Shown one piece after another: positions 43,292 to 52,770 of a stretch of DNA of 64,000 nucleotides. The position numbers and the translations under genes were made by a program. Numbering within the stretch: position 1 is the stretch's first letter; every line of letters begins with the position of its first letter. The notes under the pieces were generated by a model. That model saw only the letters and a program-made list of their open reading frames with translations, was not told the origin of the DNA and searched no databases. This DNA comes from Marinimicrobium hydrolyticum. GTDB lineage: Bacteria > Pseudomonadota > Gammaproteobacteria > Pseudomonadales > Cellvibrionaceae. The stretch lies in NCBI RefSeq assembly GCF_030848505.1, contig NZ_JAVDDU010000009.1, positions 81,228 to 145,227 on the forward strand, read 5' to 3'.

Positions 43292-44185
43292 TTAATGGCT
43301 CAACTCCGTCGGATCAAACCAGAGATCGCTCTGATCCACAGGGGTGGCTTCAGGCAAGGTGGGATTCTCGAGGCGAATAATGGTGCGGTTCTCTAAATTG
43401 GCTTTGTTAACCACATCCTGAACGGTGGAGTCATTGAAAAAGTATTCATTAAAGCTGCCGTCTTCCATGGCAATGCGAAACCCTTGTTCCAGGTTGCGTG
43501 CTAGCTCGGGGTTAGCTCGGCTGACAAAAAAGTAAAAGGGATTGGTGTAGACCAGCAGAAGATTCCTCTCAACCTCCAATTCGAGATCAGGCCGCTCTTG
43601 TATTTCTTGCCAGGGCTCGTGTGCGCCACGGGGAAACGCATCAAATCGGTCGCCGTCCAGCATAAAAAACAAGCCTTCATACTTGATCACCTTGACCACA
43701 TTGAGACCATTGGCGGTGAGCACTTCGGTATCAGCCCAGAAGCGCCCCTGGCCAAGAGAAATCTCCTGCAAGTCTTCCAGGGTTTCGATGTGGTCGAAAC
43801 GGTGTTGTGTGCCCCGCTTGATCATCAAAACGCGGTAGCCAAGCAGGCCGCGATACATGGGTACGCGAATGGGCTGGAGGCTGGTTTCCAGCTCTTCGGT
43901 GGTGGCATACCAGACAATGTCCAGCTCGCCATCGTTGAGCATCTGTATGATGCGCGTCTCTGTAGTATTACCTGTGGATTCGTCCCACTCGTACGTTTGA
44001 GGCACCTTGGAGAGCACCAGCTCGAGCAACCCCTTGGCATAGGCGTTGATGCCTTCGCGTCCATCGACCATCCGCAGAGGCGTCGCTTGGGCACTGACGG
44101 AAGCGAAAACCAACCCGGCGACCGAAAGGTATACGAGCCGACGGATGAGCCGCTGAGTGGAGGTGAAAAGCGTTGCCGAAAGCAT
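43292..44185 (-). CDS. Periplasmic solute-binding protein-like (SBP family 3 type)
   Basis: The product has 297 residues with a signal peptide ending VSAQAT near residue 35. The fold pattern follows family 3 binding proteins: a first lobe with ELDIVWYATTEELE, and an insert QGRFWADTEVLTANGLNVVKV. There is no transporter operon next to it, and the family also includes sensor-like and enzyme-like members, so it may be a free-standing receptor. Monocistronic. Confidence 0.7.
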   Translation of the reverse strand: MLSATLFTSTQRLIRRLVYLSVAGLVFASVSAQATPLRMVDGREGINAYAKGLLELVLSKVPQTYEWDESTGNTTETRIIQMLNDGELDIVWYATTEELETSLQPIRVPMYRGLLGYRVLMIKRGTQHRFDHIETLEDLQEISLGQGRFWADTEVLTANGLNVVKVIKYEGLFFMLDGDRFDAFPRGAHEPWQEIQERPDLELEVERNLLLVYTNPFYFFVSRANPELARNLEQGFRIAMEDGSFNEYFFNDSTVQDVVNKANLENRTIIRLENPTLPEATPVDQSDLWFDPTELSH

Positions 44186-44504
44186 TGATAGGCCCTTTAA
44201 TTATTTTCCAGCACTAACTATAGTAAATTTTACGCCATTATCTGGCTCTACACCTCCCTACGTCGGAAAACTACCCTCTATTTATCCGGTTAAGTACTGC
44301 ATGTGTATTTTGGCGCCACCCTCCTTCCTTGAAACGCTCCGTGTGAGTCCAACTCCCTTAGCGAGAACGGCAATAAGTGGCTTATCGGCCGTTAATCAAA
44401 TTACCTGAGCGACTCCCGCCCTCGTCTTACTAATTACGGCGCCAATTCGTCCGCGATAACTTAGCCATATCACTTTGGGAGAGAGTGCAGGAATGATAGC
44501 GCTA
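44186..44504. other. Gene-free stretch
   Basis: About 320 bases. AT-rich TATAGTAAATTTTA near 44218 probably belongs to the promoter of the binding-protein gene. I see no ORF, RNA gene or strong hairpin. Confidence 0.4.
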
Positions 44505-44912
44505 TCAGCGCGCCCCGCAGTTGATTTTCCACGGCACCGCGTATTGATCAATCACTATTGCATAACACGGTGACCAAAACGTTTTTTGGGGCGGCAGGAT
44601 AACGTTCCCCCCAACGGCTAATTTCTCAAACGCTGCATTGACTTTGTCTTCCGTACTGGCGCCCAGCAAAAGGTAAAAGCCCCTGGGCTGATGGTACTGC
44701 TCAGGAACAACGTCTGCGCCAGCCAGCTCTACCCCTTCGAGAGATACATTGCCATGAACAATTTTGTGCTGCCAGTTCGCGGGCACGCTTGATGAAGCCG
44801 GCGAGTCTTTATACTCCAACATAAGTCCAATATTGCCGCCAAGGTGTTCAGCATAGTACTCAAACGCTTCTTGGCATTGGCCATTGAAATATATATGAAA
44901 CGATATACTCAT
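44505..44912 (-). CDS. PhnB-like VOC family protein
   Basis: The product has 135 residues with two beta-alpha-beta-beta-beta modules typical of the glyoxalase/VOC fold: SFHIYFNGQCQEAFEYYAEHLGG at the N-terminus and YAVPWKINCG at the end, as in PhnB/YjdN-type proteins. These are common but mostly of unknown substrate. Single gene. Confidence 0.85.
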   Translation of the reverse strand: MSISFHIYFNGQCQEAFEYYAEHLGGNIGLMLEYKDSPASSSVPANWQHKIVHGNVSLEGVELAGADVVPEQYHQPRGFYLLLGASTEDKVNAAFEKLAVGGNVILPPQKTFWSPCYAIVIDQYAVPWKINCGAR

Positions 44913-45039
44913 TAGTTGTCCCTACTATCTACTGTTGTCGCACTGATTGGAAACCGCCCTGTACACTCAAGGCTGGGCAATATTGGATGCTAGTGTCGCG
45001 TCGTATGAAGCACGGCGACGAACAACCTTACCGAACCAT

Positions 45040-45528
45040 TTAGACAATGCTCGCAAGGCTCAGCTCTTCTTCCGTTGGGCGTTGAAACTCATTTTCCATA
45101 AAGTCGAACATCATCGGGGTTACCTCAAAGGCAAAGGTTTCACCCTTTTCGCGATTGCGCTTCACGACCCGTTCTTTGCGGACCGCATAGGGTGCGTCCA
45201 GCACGTGGAGCTGCACTTCGGCACCGATGTCCGCTGCCAGTCGGCGAAAGTTGTTGCGGCTTTCGAGCTTCACAAAACTTAGATCCAGAACGACGACACC
45301 ACCGGCCTGAGATATCTGGGACGCGGTAGCCCAGATTCGAGCCTCGCATCGTTGAACGCGCTCCATGATCCATGGCAGGCTCATGGTCTTCGGTAAGTCT
45401 GGGCCAAACAGGGACTGCATCCACTCGTCGATGGAAAATCGTACGGCCGATTCCTGCTGGGCAAGTTGTAGTGCATAGGTGGACTTCCCGGATCCTTGTG
45501 GACCAAGCACTAAATGAATCTTTCCCAT
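45040..45528 (-). CDS. Small P-loop kinase (AAA_33/zeta-like)
   Basis: The product has 162 residues. Walker A GPQGSGKST lies at residues 9-17, followed by the Asp-containing RFSIDEWM (substrate-side motif of zeta-toxin and polynucleotide-kinase-like enzymes) and an Arg-rich lid (YAVRKERVVKRNREKG). No antitoxin-like partner is adjacent, so a toxin role is not supported. Likely phosphorylates a small molecule or nucleic acid end. Confidence 0.8.
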   Translation of the reverse strand: MGKIHLVLGPQGSGKSTYALQLAQQESAVRFSIDEWMQSLFGPDLPKTMSLPWIMERVQRCEARIWATASQISQAGGVVVLDLSFVKLESRNNFRRLAADIGAEVQLHVLDAPYAVRKERVVKRNREKGETFAFEVTPMMFDFMENEFQRPTEEELSLASIV

Positions 45529-45829
45529 ATTTTATTCCTTAATTTTAAACTTCCTACCGCCCTCGCTGGCGTGGGTGCGCAGGAGAAAAGCAATACTCCA
45601 GTACAACAAAAACGATATGACAACAGGCACCTGGCCGTAGAACACTGAGGTGTACGGAAAGATACCCCACTTTGCTCCACTGATCGACTGATACTAGCCA
45701 TCCTCCCACGTAATTTCCGGATGGATTGAGACAATGCGCATAAACCTACCTCGGGGATAGTGTTACTATCCCCCGGAAGGCCCCTTACTGGCCAGCCAAC
45801 ACCCGTTTTAAGCGCAGGACAGACCCTTC
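45529..45829. other. Gene-free stretch between divergent genes
   Basis: About 300 bases that include the promoter regions of the kinase (minus) and the DUF5924-like gene (plus). A short frame at 45510-45734 shows no protein-like composition. No structure stands out. Confidence 0.4.
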
Positions 45830-46972
45830 ATGTTATCCCTTACTCCCGCCCTGCAAGGCCGTGCCACTCGCCTGGTCGATTTGGTGAAAAAGCATCCCGG
45901 CCTGATTGCCATTTTTGGTTTTCTGTCCGGTATGGCGAGTTTTTTCCTGGTGGAGCGCAAAGAGTCGCTAGCCCAGGTCATCGCTCTTATCATGCTGGCA
46001 GGCTGGGCCTGGTTGCTGCTGGAAAACTGGCTGCGCGCCGGGATATTCAAGCGCTTCGGGTTTGAGATGCCGCCAGCGGTGATGCGCTTTGCCACCCAGC
46101 TGATACATCAGGAAAGCCTGTTCTTTACCCTGCCCTTTTTCCTGGCCGTGACCACTTGGGACCATGGGCAGGCGGGGTTCACGCTGTTGCTAGTGGGCTG
46201 TGCGCTGGTCTCCCTGGTGGACCCCATCTACTACAACTGGCTGGCGCCGCGCCGCTCGCTCTTTGTGGCGTTTCATGCACTGACGCTGTTTGCGGTGCTT
46301 TTGGTGGTCATTCCGCTGATTTTACATCTGAGCACCAGCCAAAGCCTGTGGCTGGCGCTCATCCTGGCGCTACTGTTCAGCCTACCCAGCCTGGGTGGGC
46401 TTGTGCCCAATGGTTATTGGTGGCGCATCCCGGTATTGGTACTCATGCTGAGCGCCATGGCGTTGGGGACTTGGAAAGCACGGGAGTGGATTCCGCCGGC
46501 AGCCTTGCGTGTAACGGGGATTACCCTTTCCCATCATGTGGATCGGGAGAAACGTGAACCCGGTGAAAGCATTAACCGGATTAGCGCCCAAAGTCTGCGC
46601 CAGGAAGGTCTGTACGCCTGGACATCGGTCCGTGTGCCGCGTGGCCTGCGCGAGAAAATTCACCATGTGTGGTTAATGGATGGCAAAGAAGTGGACCGCA
46701 TAACGCTGGATATCAACGGTGGCCGGGATGAGGGTTACCGGGCCTGGACGCACAAGCGCAACTTCCCCGCCAACCCGGTCGGCCGGTGGCAGGTGCGCGT
46801 GGTAACCGACTCGGGCCAGCTGGTGGGACTGACCCGCTTTACCGTCACCGAATCGCCGCCCGAGGAAACTACTTTTACCGAGACGCTAGCGGCGCCCGAA
46901 CAGACTGCTGAAGTACTGCTGGAAGACGTGGAGTTTGGGTTAGATTTTGAAGTGGAGATAACCCCAGAATAG
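45830..46972 (+). CDS. DUF5924/DUF2914-type membrane protein
   Basis: The product has 380 residues with about eight hydrophobic helices in the first 235 residues, then a periplasmic beta domain of about 130 residues containing LREKIHHVWLMDGKEVDRI and NPVGRWQVRVVTDSGQLVG, the hallmark of DUF2914. The C-terminus is acidic. Families were assigned from memory; the function is unknown. Confidence 0.7.
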   Translation: MLSLTPALQGRATRLVDLVKKHPGLIAIFGFLSGMASFFLVERKESLAQVIALIMLAGWAWLLLENWLRAGIFKRFGFEMPPAVMRFATQLIHQESLFFTLPFFLAVTTWDHGQAGFTLLLVGCALVSLVDPIYYNWLAPRRSLFVAFHALTLFAVLLVVIPLILHLSTSQSLWLALILALLFSLPSLGGLVPNGYWWRIPVLVLMLSAMALGTWKAREWIPPAALRVTGITLSHHVDREKREPGESINRISAQSLRQEGLYAWTSVRVPRGLREKIHHVWLMDGKEVDRITLDINGGRDEGYRAWTHKRNFPANPVGRWQVRVVTDSGQLVGLTRFTVTESPPEETTFTETLAAPEQTAEVLLEDVEFGLDFEVEITPE

Positions 46973-47342
46973 CAGCCACACGCAGCCTGAGCAGGGAACG
47001 GATTGCCATGGGGTTTCTGGGGCAACGGCATTACACTCATCGTATTAAGTGGCACCCTCACCGTCGACTTAGCTATAAATAACTCGCCCTCCTTTCTAAG
47101 AATTAAGATCTAATTCCCCCGCATGGGCTTCGGTCCGGCGCGCTTTTCGCTGTAATGCCGTTACTGGCACACACAAGCTTCGCAACAGTTCTCGAGAGGG
47201 AGAATCCTCATAGAGAGGAAGTCTAAAAAAGATACGTCCCGTTTTGCAGCTATTACACCCTGGAGCTGATGCTGTCGCGCCGCCAGTGGCGCCGGCGGAA
47301 CATGTATCTAGAGACACCGAAAGACTTCTAACGGAGGACTTT
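46973..47342. other. Gene-free stretch with a long-range inverted repeat
   Basis: No convincing ORF. A perfect 12-base inverted repeat (AACGGCATTACA at 47024-47035, TGTAATGCCGTT at 47151-47162) brackets 115 AT-richer bases. GGAGG at 47334-47338 is the ribosome site of the next gene. Confidence 0.45.
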
Positions 47343-48734
47343 ATGATGAATAACGCCTCGCTAGAACAATTTGAGACAAAGCTGCGTGGGCCCTTGCTGC
47401 GCCCAGAAAGCGACGACTACGACAATACGCGCAGGTTATGGAATGCCATGGTAGACCAAAAGCCAGCACTCATTGCCCGCTGCACGGGCGTGGCCGACGT
47501 TGTCGAATCAGTTAATTTCGCACAGGAGCACAGCCTTCCGTTAGCCGTGCGCGGAGGTGGGCACAACGTCGCCGGACTCGCCAGCGTGGACGATGGACTC
47601 ATGATCGACCTGTCATTGATGGATTCCGTCCATGTCGATCCTGAGGAGCGCACAGCCCGGGTGCAAGGCGGCGCTACTTGGAGTGCCGTGGACCACGAAA
47701 CGCAATTGTTTGGTCTGGCTACCCCAAGTGGCATTATCTCGACGACCGGCGTGGGCGGATTAACACTCGGAGGGGGCTTCGGTTGGTTGAGCCGAAAACA
47801 TGGGCTAACGGTGGACAATCTTCTCTCGGCCGATCTTGTGACGGCTGGCGGAGAAGTAGTCAAGGCGAGCCCGAACAACAACCCCGATCTCTTCTGGGCG
47901 ATCCGTGGTGGCGGAGGAAACTTCGGCATCGTCACCTCTTTCGAATTCCAACTTCACGACGCGGGTCCACAAGTGCTTTTTGGGCCGACAATCTACCAAC
48001 TGAAAGATGCTGCCGAGGCGTTACGACACTACCAGGCGTTTGCGAGCGACGCGCCTAATGAGTGTACTGTCTATGCGGACTTTATGACGGCACCACCTCT
48101 ACCTTTCATACCGAAAGAGGTACAGGGTACAACGGTGCTCTTCATGATTCAGATGTACGTCGGCAGCATAGAGGAAGGCCTGGAAACGTTAAAGCCACTG
48201 CGTGAGTTCGGCAATCCCGTCGCTGACGCCGTTGCACCGACCCTGTACAAGGAAGCCCAGTGCAGATCCGACCCGTTGTTTCCCAAGGGCAGGCGTTACT
48301 ACTGGAAATCGCACAACATAACTGCACTTTCTGACGAGATTATCGACGAGCTCGTAAGTTGTGCCAAAAAGTTGCCGACAGCGCAGTGCGACATTCTGAT
48401 TCAGCAGTTGGGCGGACGTATCAATGAAGTCGCGCCGGACTCAACGGCTTACCCACACCGCAAGTCCGGGTTCGTAGCGACACTGGGTGCACAATGGGAA
48501 CAGGAGGCCCAGGACGACGAACCCGTCGCCTGGGCAAGAGACTGTCATGCGGCATTGGGTGAACATGTTCAGGGCAGTGCCTACGTGAACTTCCTTAGCC
48601 ACAATGAAAACCAGGAGTGGCTTCAAGCTGCCTATGGCAACAACGCCGACCGATTGCGGCGCGTCAAAGCGCAATATGACCCAAATAATTTCTTCCGTAG
48701 AAATCACAACATAGTGCCGTCTGCCGCGGGCTAG
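47343..48734 (+). CDS. FAD-linked oxidoreductase, berberine-bridge type
   Basis: The product has 463 residues. The PCMH FAD-binding half has VRGGGHNVAG near residue 76, whose His is the usual covalent FAD anchor in this family, then GVGGLTLGGGFGWLSRKHGLTVDNL and AIRGGGGNFGIVT. The C-terminal BBE motif appears as YVNF...YDPNNFFRRNHNI. Such enzymes oxidise sugars, alkaloids or other alcohols with oxygen. The second covalent Cys of bicovalent members is not evident. ATG 47343 is chosen for its GGAGG site. Downstream terminator at 48812. Confidence 0.88.
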   Translation: MMNNASLEQFETKLRGPLLRPESDDYDNTRRLWNAMVDQKPALIARCTGVADVVESVNFAQEHSLPLAVRGGGHNVAGLASVDDGLMIDLSLMDSVHVDPEERTARVQGGATWSAVDHETQLFGLATPSGIISTTGVGGLTLGGGFGWLSRKHGLTVDNLLSADLVTAGGEVVKASPNNNPDLFWAIRGGGGNFGIVTSFEFQLHDAGPQVLFGPTIYQLKDAAEALRHYQAFASDAPNECTVYADFMTAPPLPFIPKEVQGTTVLFMIQMYVGSIEEGLETLKPLREFGNPVADAVAPTLYKEAQCRSDPLFPKGRRYYWKSHNITALSDEIIDELVSCAKKLPTAQCDILIQQLGGRINEVAPDSTAYPHRKSGFVATLGAQWEQEAQDDEPVAWARDCHAALGEHVQGSAYVNFLSHNENQEWLQAAYGNNADRLRRVKAQYDPNNFFRRNHNIVPSAAG

Positions 48735-48811
48735 GCGTTCGACCATGACGACTGTCGGCCAGGACCCGGCATGCGATTGTCCACCCAAAAACGAAGCAAG
48801 CAACGGGGTAA

Positions 48812-48851
48812 AAAAAAAGAGGGGCGCCCCCTTCGGGACGCCCCTCTTTTT
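48812..48851. terminator. Bidirectional Rho-independent terminator
   Basis: Run of A, then a GC-rich stem (AAGAGGGGCG / CGCCCCTCTT) with a CTTCGG-type loop, then a run of T. Lies between convergent genes and serves both. Confidence 0.9.
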
Positions 48852-48874
48852 ATCTGCCGTCATCCGGGCAGTCG

Positions 48875-51682
48875 TTACCAGTAAAGCGACATATCCTGAT
48901 CAATGCAGAACATGCCGTTTCGGCCTTGGCCCTCGTAATAGCGTAGCCGGCCATTCCGATTACCGGTCCCGAAACATACGACCCCGTCACTGCGCTCTTC
49001 GGCACTTCTCAAATAGAGAAGACCGTTGTTCTCATGATCATCAATGACAAACTCAGGAATCAAGTTGCCCGAGACTCCATCCAGCAGCGCATAGCCATTT
49101 CGCGGCACACCATCAACTTCGTCGAAGCTTCCTGAGACGAAAACCCCCATCGAAGTCGCGCTCAACATCTGACCAGCATCGCCCTTTTCCAAACCGGGAT
49201 TCCAAGGCTGAAGGTCACCGTTCGTGTCGAAGGCGGCAAAGCCGTTCCGGGGCGTCTCATTGGCATTTTCGAAATCACCCGCCACATAGACGATGCCGTT
49301 GTGATAGTCGACATACCGGACACTACCATCCAACGTCGGCGCCCAGTCAGTCACGTTGCCGTCGGCGTCAACAGCCGCCAAATAGTCCCGGCTCTCCTCA
49401 CCAAAGCCATCGAAGTCACCGCCCATATAGAGGACCTCATCGGTCCCGCTCATACTTCGGATCCCTCCATTCTGCGGTTCCGGGAAGTGTGGCAGTAGCG
49501 TAGCGGTCGAATCCAGTGCCGCGAAGCCCGCGCGATCACTGCCGTTCACGGATTGAAAGCTGCCGCGCACAATCAGTGCATCCCCCAGTCGATGGAGGGC
49601 ATAAACAACCGTGAAGTCCAGCGGGCTCGTGTCTGAAACCTCAAGGTCAGGCTGCCAGGAGAGATCAAATTCGCCGGTGTCGGGATCAAACCGGGCAACC
49701 CCATCCACCCGAATGCTTTCGCCAGTTCTTTGCCCCCGAAAGCCCACATAGATATGATCATGGGCCTCAGCGAATGCTTCCACCGTGCCACTTACGCCGA
49801 GGCCCCAGTCACGAAATTGACCTTCACTGTCCACAACGCCGAAGCTCCAGGGATCCTGGCGATCCCAAACCGGATAAGTCAGGCCGAACAGCAGCCGGTC
49901 CTCTTCTGGTATTACCGACTGCCCGCCTCTTGGCAAGCGATAATCCGGACCATCCAGCAGTGCTCCGTCTTCGGAAAACAGAGCCGAGCCATTGCGGAAT
50001 TCGCTACCGACAAAAGCAAATTGGCCACCTACCAAGATCCGGCCATCAACTTTGTGTATCGAGTGAACGATAGTAGTCCAACCAAGGTTGCCATAACCAG
50101 GCTGCGACTCGGGCCAGGCCAATACTTCACCCGTTTCACGCTCGAAGGCTTTCAGGTACTCCGAAGGGTTAGGGTTATGACCTTCTCCCACATAGATTCG
50201 GTCATCGGTCACCAACATGGAGTTGGGCCGTAAAAACCCGTGGTCAAGGGTCAAGTCGGAGAGATCGCCGTTTGCATCGGCTCGGGCGAAGCCATCGCGG
50301 GATTCGCCGTTGACTTCGTTGAAGGAACCGGCCATGTACACCGCTCCGGCTTCATCGATGCTCATGGAAAAAACCTGTCCATCTTCGTCAAATCTGGCAA
50401 TCCAGTTCAGGAATTTCCCATTTTCATCAAAACGCGCAACGCCGCGCTCCTCCTGCCCCTCAGTTATTTCCAAACGGCCGGCAATGTAGAGTTCCCCTTC
50501 ATGTAAGGCCCAATGATTGATCCAAATGACGTGCTCAAGATCCCACGCCAGAACATCACCTTGGAGATTGAGCTTGGCGGCACCATCCACCGAGACACCA
50601 TTCAACCCGTTCACTCCGCCCCTGACGTAAAGCCGGTCCCCATCACGAAGTAGTCCAAAAACAGCATAGCCATCAACATCCACCTGCCAGTCAGTGTCCA
50701 GTTGCCCATTTTCGTCGATTCTGGCAAGAAACTTCTGCGGCTCGCCATCAATGTATTTGAACTGCCCCCCTAGGAAGTAACCGCCGTTGCCATCCTCGAC
50801 CATATCATTCACTCGGCCTGCGACCATGGCCGTCGGCAGGGGCGTGAGAGTTTCACGATCCAGCGCCACGAACCCGCCACTCATGCGTGCAGCGCCGGTC
50901 ATGGATCCACCAAAAAATAGGTTGTCGTCGCTATCGAACATCAGGGCACGGGCACTCATATCTGATACTGGCGCCATGGGGCGAGTCCCGAACAGAGGCC
51001 CGAAGCCAGCGCCACCGGACTCGAGAGCGAAGTAGTACTGTTGATCGTTAGTGAGGCCTTCCACCAGAAATGGGGAGCCGATGTCATTGGCAGCGCCGCT
51101 GCCCTCGTAGGCAGAATAATTTTCCGGATCCATCTCCGGGTCCGTTGACCAAACGAGGTTGTAATCCGTGGAATCTACGCTGTTCCAGCTCACAAGTACC
51201 GCCTGATTGCGTGGTTCAGCTCGGCCCTGAGTCACGCTTAAGTCGCTGCAGGTCACCAAAATATTATCCGCATCGGCGCTCTCGACGGTGCCGCTTTCGT
51301 TTTCCAACGCGCAGTACTGCCCATCGGGCTGGCTATTCACGGCAACGGCGAAGCTGTTGCCATCATCAATTTGGGTATCAAAAGAAAAACTGCCGTCTTC
51401 CGACAGCGCCAAAATTTCATCGTCATTGAGAATCAGCTCCACACTACCCTGCGCGAGTCCGCTCAGACTGCCTCCGACGGAGAATTCTAGCTCAACCACA
51501 TCGTCATCGTCGTCCGAACCGTTTCCGTTTCCATTTCCACTACCGCTTCCATCACCATTGCCGCCTGTGCCGGGGTCATCACCACCTGACGAACCGCCGC
51601 AGCCAGACAATGCCGCGGCTACCGCTAGCAAGAGCGTCGCGACCAGTAGACGCAGAAGAATATTGATATTGAGCCTTATCAT
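48875..51682 (-). CDS. Large lipoprotein with beta-propeller (DUF5122/delta-60-like) repeats
   Basis: The product has 935 residues from ATG 51682 (GGGAG 8 bases upstream). The lipobox ALSGC puts the lipid Cys at residue 28. A Gly/Ser/Asn/Asp linker follows, then a beta domain and a fibronectin-like domain (QGRAEPRNQAVLVSWNSVDSTDYNLVWS). About 650 residues of repeats with the theme V-Y-V-x-G-x-F-x-x-V-N-G-x-x-R-x-G-F-A-x-x-D-x-x-G follow. This theme matches the delta-60/DUF5122 propeller repeat. Likely outer-membrane anchored and surface facing; no enzymatic motif seen. Confidence 0.75.
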   Translation of the reverse strand: MIRLNINILLRLLVATLLLAVAAALSGCGGSSGGDDPGTGGNGDGSGSGNGNGNGSDDDDDVVELEFSVGGSLSGLAQGSVELILNDDEILALSEDGSFSFDTQIDDGNSFAVAVNSQPDGQYCALENESGTVESADADNILVTCSDLSVTQGRAEPRNQAVLVSWNSVDSTDYNLVWSTDPEMDPENYSAYEGSGAANDIGSPFLVEGLTNDQQYYFALESGGAGFGPLFGTRPMAPVSDMSARALMFDSDDNLFFGGSMTGAARMSGGFVALDRETLTPLPTAMVAGRVNDMVEDGNGGYFLGGQFKYIDGEPQKFLARIDENGQLDTDWQVDVDGYAVFGLLRDGDRLYVRGGVNGLNGVSVDGAAKLNLQGDVLAWDLEHVIWINHWALHEGELYIAGRLEITEGQEERGVARFDENGKFLNWIARFDEDGQVFSMSIDEAGAVYMAGSFNEVNGESRDGFARADANGDLSDLTLDHGFLRPNSMLVTDDRIYVGEGHNPNPSEYLKAFERETGEVLAWPESQPGYGNLGWTTIVHSIHKVDGRILVGGQFAFVGSEFRNGSALFSEDGALLDGPDYRLPRGGQSVIPEEDRLLFGLTYPVWDRQDPWSFGVVDSEGQFRDWGLGVSGTVEAFAEAHDHIYVGFRGQRTGESIRVDGVARFDPDTGEFDLSWQPDLEVSDTSPLDFTVVYALHRLGDALIVRGSFQSVNGSDRAGFAALDSTATLLPHFPEPQNGGIRSMSGTDEVLYMGGDFDGFGEESRDYLAAVDADGNVTDWAPTLDGSVRYVDYHNGIVYVAGDFENANETPRNGFAAFDTNGDLQPWNPGLEKGDAGQMLSATSMGVFVSGSFDEVDGVPRNGYALLDGVSGNLIPEFVIDDHENNGLLYLRSAEERSDGVVCFGTGNRNGRLRYYEGQGRNGMFCIDQDMSLYW

Positions 51683-52017
51683 AGTTTGTCTCCCTTCAAC
51701 TTTTGGGCGTTTTATTTTTTTTGCCACTACTTAGCAATTTGGCGCGGAATTTTTGAGAACGAAATGTAGAGGAATCGCGGATCAAGCGGGATTCGAATTT
51801 CCGAAAGATACCTTCAATTTTTATCGCTTCTTATAACATTTTTAAGAAGGTGGCGTCATTCTTACCTTAGAACGTATAGATATAACGCGCACTAGAGAGT
51901 AAACACCGAGTCTTCGAGATAATCGGCGCGATGAGCTCGATTTTGTGAATTCGAGATCTCCAAAAGCAGGGCTCCCAAAGTAAAAATTGCCCGCTCTTCT
52001 GGCCATACTAAATACTC
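51683..52017. other. AT-rich gene-free stretch
   Basis: About 335 bases between the large lipoprotein (transcribed leftwards) and the 3' end of the adenylate-kinase-like gene. It should hold the lipoprotein promoter. An imperfect hairpin with CTTCTTA/TTAAGAAG lies near 51826-51848. No ORF. Confidence 0.4.
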
Positions 52018-52533
52018 TTATTTCATTCTCTTGCTAACAAAACGATTTAACTCAGAAACCGATCGAATTACATATAACGATTTGTCATTCGATAGTTTTT
52101 CTAAATGTTGCACAAAGTCATCATTCCAAAACCTTGGGCAAAGTTTTAATGTTCGATAACTTTCCACAGTGCCTTTTAGTATTGAACTGCCCTCAGGCCA
52201 ACCTTCGGGTTTGACAAACAACCCTTTTAACAATCGCTTCGTTACTAACCAGTAACTGACAACGTAAGGCAAATCTATATAGATCAGCGTATCCGCCACC
52301 TTCAATCGCTCATTAAAGGAATCAATAGGCCCGAGGCCGTCTATGATCCAGCTGTCGGAGGACAATAGTGTTTTATGGGCCTCATCGTACGTCTTTCGAT
52401 CCACGCGATCGCCATTTTTCTTAAACGCAATTGAATCCAATGGATGCAATGGTATGCCTGTCGCTGAGGCCAGACGTTTACTTAAGGTGGACTTGCCACT
52501 TCCTGGTTTTCCGAACACGGCTATTCTTTTCAC
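52018..52533 (-). CDS. Adenylate-kinase-like P-loop protein
   Basis: The product has 171 residues from a GTG at 52533 with GGAGG upstream (an ATG at 52563 would add 10 residues). Walker A FGKPGSGKST is at the N-terminus, with HPLDSI and WIIDGLGP in the nucleotide-kinase positions and a YIDLPYVVSYWLVTKRLLKG segment typical of the FlaR/topology-modulation-like group. Substrate unknown. It is AT-richer than the core genes, so possibly acquired. Confidence 0.7.
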   Translation of the reverse strand: MKRIAVFGKPGSGKSTLSKRLASATGIPLHPLDSIAFKKNGDRVDRKTYDEAHKTLLSSDSWIIDGLGPIDSFNERLKVADTLIYIDLPYVVSYWLVTKRLLKGLFVKPEGWPEGSSILKGTVESYRTLKLCPRFWNDDFVQHLEKLSNDKSLYVIRSVSELNRFVSKRMK

Positions 52534-52574
52534 ACTACCTCCATTCACTGAGACGAATCCCATGAGGCAGAAAC

Positions 52575-52602
52575 AAAAAACCCGCCTCTTGGGCGGGTTT
52601 GA
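52575..52602 (-). terminator. Rho-independent terminator of the SDR gene
   Basis: Stem AAACCCGCC/GGGCGGGTTT with loop TCTT; on the minus strand it is followed by TTTTTTG. It lies about 170 bases after the SDR stop and just before the kinase-like gene. Confidence 0.75.
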
Positions 52603-52770
52603 TCACTTACAAACGCATCAACAGTCCCACCACTCCTATGGAACGATGGTAATAATTCGAGCTATCTGTTGCGTGCGGTTCGTATGCATTCGCTTATGTT
52701 GATAGATGGGTTGACCAATGTCAACGGCCAACCCGTTGGCCGCAACGCCTGCGCACGGGCGCCCGCTTTT

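Noticed and set aside
45040..45528. Toxin-antitoxin system around the zeta-like kinase
   Set aside because: No small antitoxin-like gene adjoins it, and the gaps on both sides are empty.
48875..51682. CRISPR or tandem DNA repeat in the large lipoprotein gene
   Set aside because: The repeats exist at protein level only and are diverged and irregular. There are no constant DNA repeats with spacers.
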